From: Salvator merianae
Lineage: Eukaryota > Chordata > Lepidosauria > Squamata > Teiidae
Direction of reading: 5' to 3'
NCBI GenBank assembly: GCA_003586115.2
Contig: QVOM02000116.1
Location: 34,747,946 to 34,811,945 of the forward strand
Length of the DNA stretch: 64,000 nucleotides
In this document: positions 60,401-64,000 of the stretch, in pieces
Numbering within the stretch: position 1 is the first letter of the stretch
Layout: each line of letters opens with the position of its first letter
The notes under the pieces: model-generated
The model's database searches: none
Seen by the model: the letters and a program-made list of their open reading frames with translations, nothing else
Told to the model about the DNA's origin: nothing
Position numbers and translations under genes: made by a program

Positions 60401-60960
60401 AGTTGTTCCTACTCCAGTTGTACATCTCTGTGCCAACATGTGCACAACTTACTAAGGCTGTATGCTCTTAGGCCCCTGCTAGAGGAACCTAGGAATATAC
60501 TAATAGATTAATTTGTGACCAACCAGTGCTCCTACTTAGTGGCTTAATAGTAAGATCAGTCAGCTCCAAATACATAGTATTAAACAACAGCAGCAACAAC
60601 ATTATAGCTGGAGTAGAAAGGGGAGGGCACCTACAAACATCAGTTGAAATGACATTTTATTTGATCCTTCCCCAGGGAGTAGTTATTGACTGTCCTTTCC
60701 CTGGGGGTATGGTGTGAGAGTTATTTGGAAAAAGAAAAACATATGCCTTGTGGAAAGCAGGCATGGACATAGTCTGTATGAACTGGACCCCTGGCAAAGA
60801 AGGCAAGATGGGCCCCTCATACCATGCAGACTCAGACCAAAAACGGGTACAGAATGCAATGATAAACAAGCAGCATTTTTGTTCTGATTGCTTTTAACTT
60901 TGTTTTGAATTTAATTGTAAGCTACTTTGAAATCTTTAATATGAAAAAGCAGTGTAAAAA

Positions 60961-61257
60961 TCTCATTTGTAGAAGTTGGGGGCTGTTATGTTGTGTTCCA
61001 TAGTTCTTCTGAGAACCTAAGCTTTCGGATATAGCTGCAATATCCATCTTCAGAGGATTTGAATTCTGGAAGAGTAAAAAACAACTGATCAGTTGATATT
61101 GACTCTTCCAGAAATCAAAAACAATTGATCAGTTATTATTGACTCTTCCAGAAATCAAATTCTCTGAAGATGGATATTGTAGCTATATCGGAAAGCTTAG
61201 GTTCTCAGAAGAACTATGGAACATGGCACAACAGCCCAAAAACTACTACAAATGAGA
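60961..61257. repeat. 297-bp inverted repeat in SPAG6 intron 8
   Basis: The left arm from tctcatttgtagaagtt and the right arm ending actactacaaatgaga pair over about 135 bases, including gttcttctgagaacctaagc with its inverse. The centre carries two tandem copies of a gatcagttnntattgactct block. The outer text (ctgaagatgg, acatggcacaacagccc) resembles a common lizard LINE 3' end, so two such ends in opposite orientation may have fused. Confidence 0.8.
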
Positions 61258-61314
61258 TTGAAACCAGCTGTGAAAGCCTACATTCTACCAGTGTAGAAAT
61301 GTTTTGAATAAATA

Positions 61315-61825
61315 TTTTGTTCATTTGTTCATTCATTCATTCAAGTATTTATGTCCTGCTCTTCACCCAAAGGTCCTGAGACAGATTGCAACAGTTAAAA
61401 GATAAAATCCATAAAACAAGCTAAAACATACTTAAATATAACCCTCCCTCTCTCTCCCTAGCATACCATTACCCCTTGCACCTCGGAGGGCAGAGGAACC
61501 ACAGGGAAGGCATCACCTTGTGATCTTGGGCAGGGCCCAAGCCATTTGGGCCTTTACATTGTAATATCAGCACCTTGAATTAGGCTCAATAGCCAATGGG
61601 TAGCCAGGGCTGATCTTTCAACACTGACATGTCTGGACAGAAACTTCCATCAGCAGCTGAGCTGCTGCATTCTGTACTAGTTCCAGCTTCTGAACCGTCT
61701 TCAAGAGTAGCCCCATGTAGAGTCCATTACAGGACTTTAGTCTGGAGGTTACCAGAGCATGGATCAGCATGGTCAAATTCTCCCTATCCAGGAAGTAATA
61801 AAGAATAAATAAATAAATAAATAAG
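61315..61825 (-). mobile_element. L2/CR1-like LINE 3' fragment
   Basis: It begins with a CATT run and gtatttatgtcctgctc, the reverse of a LINE tail. It continues with text typical of a common amniote LINE (cagctgagctgctgcattct; agtagccccatgtagagtcc). It ends near an AAAT microsatellite at 61803-61823. The clade assignment is tentative. Confidence 0.55.
61803..61823. repeat. (AAAT)n microsatellite
   Basis: About five AAAT units at the edge of the L2/CR1-like fragment. Confidence 0.85.
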
Positions 61826-63352
61826 AAGCATATTCTTGCACTAGGCTCCAGAAGGCAAAGTGGGTGGCACTGTAGGACCTCTCTGCCCTACAGCAGACCA
61901 ACAGTGCTGGATTTCTCCTTTAACTGTCATCCAGGCAGTAATTCTGCCATCAGGCTGCAGGAGGGAGATGGGGTAACGCTGTAGGGCCTCTTCAACTTCC
62001 CTACATCAGATCTGCTCTGCCTTTTAAGTTCCCCTTTTAAGTTTGCTTTTCCCCATGTGTCATATTGTTTTAGATTGTAAGCCTGGAGGCAGAAACTTAT
62101 TTGACTTATGTATTGTAAACTGCTCTGAAACTCTTCTGGCTTAAGTATCAGAAGTAAACAAATAGAATGAATGACTAATAAATGTATAAATCTGCAATTG
62201 CCTCTCACTATTGTCAGTCTGATGGCCAAGGAGGAAGCCATTGATATTTCCACCAGGGTGTTGGGTTGGGCAAAGAGGTCTGAAACTTCCTACAAACACA
62301 ACTGATGTCAAATCAGGGAGGTCTTGGGGCAAGGCAGAAAAGTTAGGTCGGAGGACCACAAGTGAGCCCCAGTCAGCGAGATTAGTTGTGCCTTTTCCTG
62401 CTAATTGGTGTAGTCTAGACTTGTCTCAGAATAAGGCAATCAGACGGAATGTAGCGGTATTAGAATTTGAAGTGGTAGTTTATTCTATCTAATGAACAAA
62501 ACAAAGCTCCCTGCAGGAGGAAAACTAGTACCTCAGGAAGAAAAGTCCATCTGTGCTAGTTTTCTCCATGAGAGTAGTCAGATTTATTTTAAACCATGAG
62601 AAATGTAGTTGCTGCTTAAATTGGTACAGTCAGTTCCAGGATTCTGCCATGTCATTCTGCTTTATTTGCCAATTATTTGCCTGAGCAGCATGAGAAGAAG
62701 CTATATGCAAGTGGCTCCCCCCAGTGTTGTAGTAACATATAAACTGGCTTTTGTTTCCAAGAAAAATACAAGATCAGGGTGTTCATATTTACTGTTTTTG
62801 CTGCACAGGATATGACATAATATTCTCTGAGTCATGGAAAGTTTTGGGGCCTCTTTCAGATTTTTGTTTCCTTTTGAGGACAGCAGCTGGAGTGCAGTGT
62901 GCAAACTGTATTACTTAGTAGTGGATGGGGAGTGGCACGTGAAAAGTAATGAACAGCACACAGAACCCTCCCTGCACAGGAAACATTCAAAAGCAGGCAG
63001 ATTGCATAAATCTATTATCCTCCTATACGTGCATTTCTCTTTCCTGACCATATATTTTGCAAACTCCATATTGCTTTTCTTGGCTTAAGCAGACGTACCT
63101 TTTCCGACATAAGACATCCATTTAAAAGACTCTAAACTTTAGAGATTTTCCAAATGACGAGGGGAAATGCCGGCTTGTTTAAAAATGCTGGTGTTTCCCT
63201 TCTGCAGCCTCAAAAAGACCATCAGATTGGCCCAACAAAAATGGGTGAGACTTTGTGCATTTTCTAGGGCCTGTAATGCAATTTCTAGCTCACTCAGTCT
63301 GGTACCCTCACACTTTTCTTAAACTGGATCTATTCTAGACATGGTAGTTAAG

Positions 63353-63569
63353 GTCTGGCTATACCTAAATTTAATTGCCTTTGATAAAACTTCAGTGTGA
63401 GAGAACAAATCAGCAAAGTAACAAACAGGTTTTTTTCCGCATTGTCTCACCCACAGGCAGATTTTTGGAGATTAGATGATGTCAGGAAGAAAATGGCTCC
63501 TCATTGTAGTGAAGTGTTCTCATTCTGAAAGTGAATCAAAGGTGGATTAAAACTTAGGTATAACTGGGT
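63353..63569. mobile_element. Foldback MITE in intron 8 (family shared with 12355)
   Basis: The left arm tatacctaaatttaattgcc and the right arm ggtggattaaaacttaggta are imperfect inverses. The total length of about 217 bp equals that of the intron 1 copy, supporting a common family. Confidence 0.7.
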
Positions 63570-63687
63570 TCTCAGCTTGGGATGTGCTACAAGATGTTCC
63601 TGTGCAAAGAAGTATCTAGGAGAGGCTTGGTTCAATTCATGGAAGCCAGGGCTATCAATGGCTATTCACCCTGATGTCAGTAAGAGG

Positions 63688-64000
63688 TGAACATAAGAAG
63701 AGCCCTGCTGGATCAGGCCACAACCCATCTTGGTCTGGTATCCTGCCTCACACAGTTGCCCACCAATTGCTTTTAGGCATTGCAAGCAGAAGACAAAGGC
63801 AAAACCCTCACCTGCTCTTGACTTTATGGCCTTTAGAGACATCTTGCCTGTCTCTCCAAAACCTGGAGATGTCACTAGTAGCCATGAATTTGTCTAACCC
63901 TTTCTTAAAGGTGTCCTGTCACCATCTGTTCTGTAGTAAATTCCATAGACCGATGATCCTCTGGGAGAAAAAATACTTCCCCTTGTTGATCTTAATTTTC
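63688..64000 (+). mobile_element. Interspersed repeat, agccctgctggatca family (runs off the window)
   Basis: It starts acataagaagagccctgctg and includes catgaatttgtctaaccc and aaattccatagacc, a widespread amniote repeat text that I recognise without being sure of its formal name. Shorter relatives lie at about 51607-51700 and 60329-60400. Confidence 0.55.

Larger units (their letters stand above)
60252..64000 (+). other. SPAG6: SPAG6 intron 8 (continues past window)
   Basis: The donor is at 60252 and no matching acceptor with SPAG6 exon 9 coding sequence was found. It holds a 297-bp inverted repeat (60961-61257), an L2/CR1-like LINE (61315-61825), a foldback element (63353-63569) and an interspersed repeat running off the end (63688-64000). 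Confidence 0.8.

Noticed and set aside
1..64000. CRISPR arrays, operons, phage or other prokaryotic systems
   Set aside because: Nothing of the kind is present; gene structure, splice sites and repeats are clearly vertebrate.

Overview
The window looks like vertebrate nuclear DNA, most likely from a squamate reptile. Coding sequence is sparse and split into short exons by introns of up to 24 kb. CpG is depleted except near promoters. The interspersed repeats (tRNA-derived SINEs, RTE/BovB-like, L1 and L2/CR1-like LINEs, a Tc1 transposon, many foldback MITEs) are of lizard or gecko type. The species assignment is inference.

One protein-coding gene is recognisable: SPAG6, on the + strand. It encodes the armadillo-repeat protein of the ciliary and flagellar central pair (the Chlamydomonas PF16 orthologue). 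Eight coding exons are present: 12090-12114, 13013-13108, 37147-37313, 42145-42328, 48211-48416, 49587-49760, 56471-56623 and 60060-60251. All junctions are GT-AG and the reading frame stays open for 399 codons. The last ~110 residues of the ~509-residue family protein lie beyond position 64000.

Layout. Positions 1-6360 are intergenic DNA with decayed repeats and foldback elements. Positions 6360-12090 keep many CpGs: a candidate conserved noncoding element (6360-6770), an orphan CpG island (about 6890-8150, densest 7560-7965), and the SPAG6 promoter island (about 11630-12089). From 12090 onward everything lies inside SPAG6. Intron 2 (24 kb) holds an antisense L1, SINEs, an RTE LINE, an L2-like LINE and two TAA-flanked terminal-inverted-repeat elements. 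Intron 6 holds an internally deleted Tc1 transposon and a cluster of nested MITEs. Introns 7 and 8 hold two long near-perfect inverted repeats that would fold into hairpins in the SPAG6 pre-mRNA.

I found no evidence of a new multi-gene system. The most unusual signals are the number of long foldback elements (about a dozen, in several families) and the orphan CpG island with its adjacent element upstream of SPAG6. In other vertebrates SPAG6 usually follows BMI1 on the same strand, but no BMI1 coding sequence is visible here.
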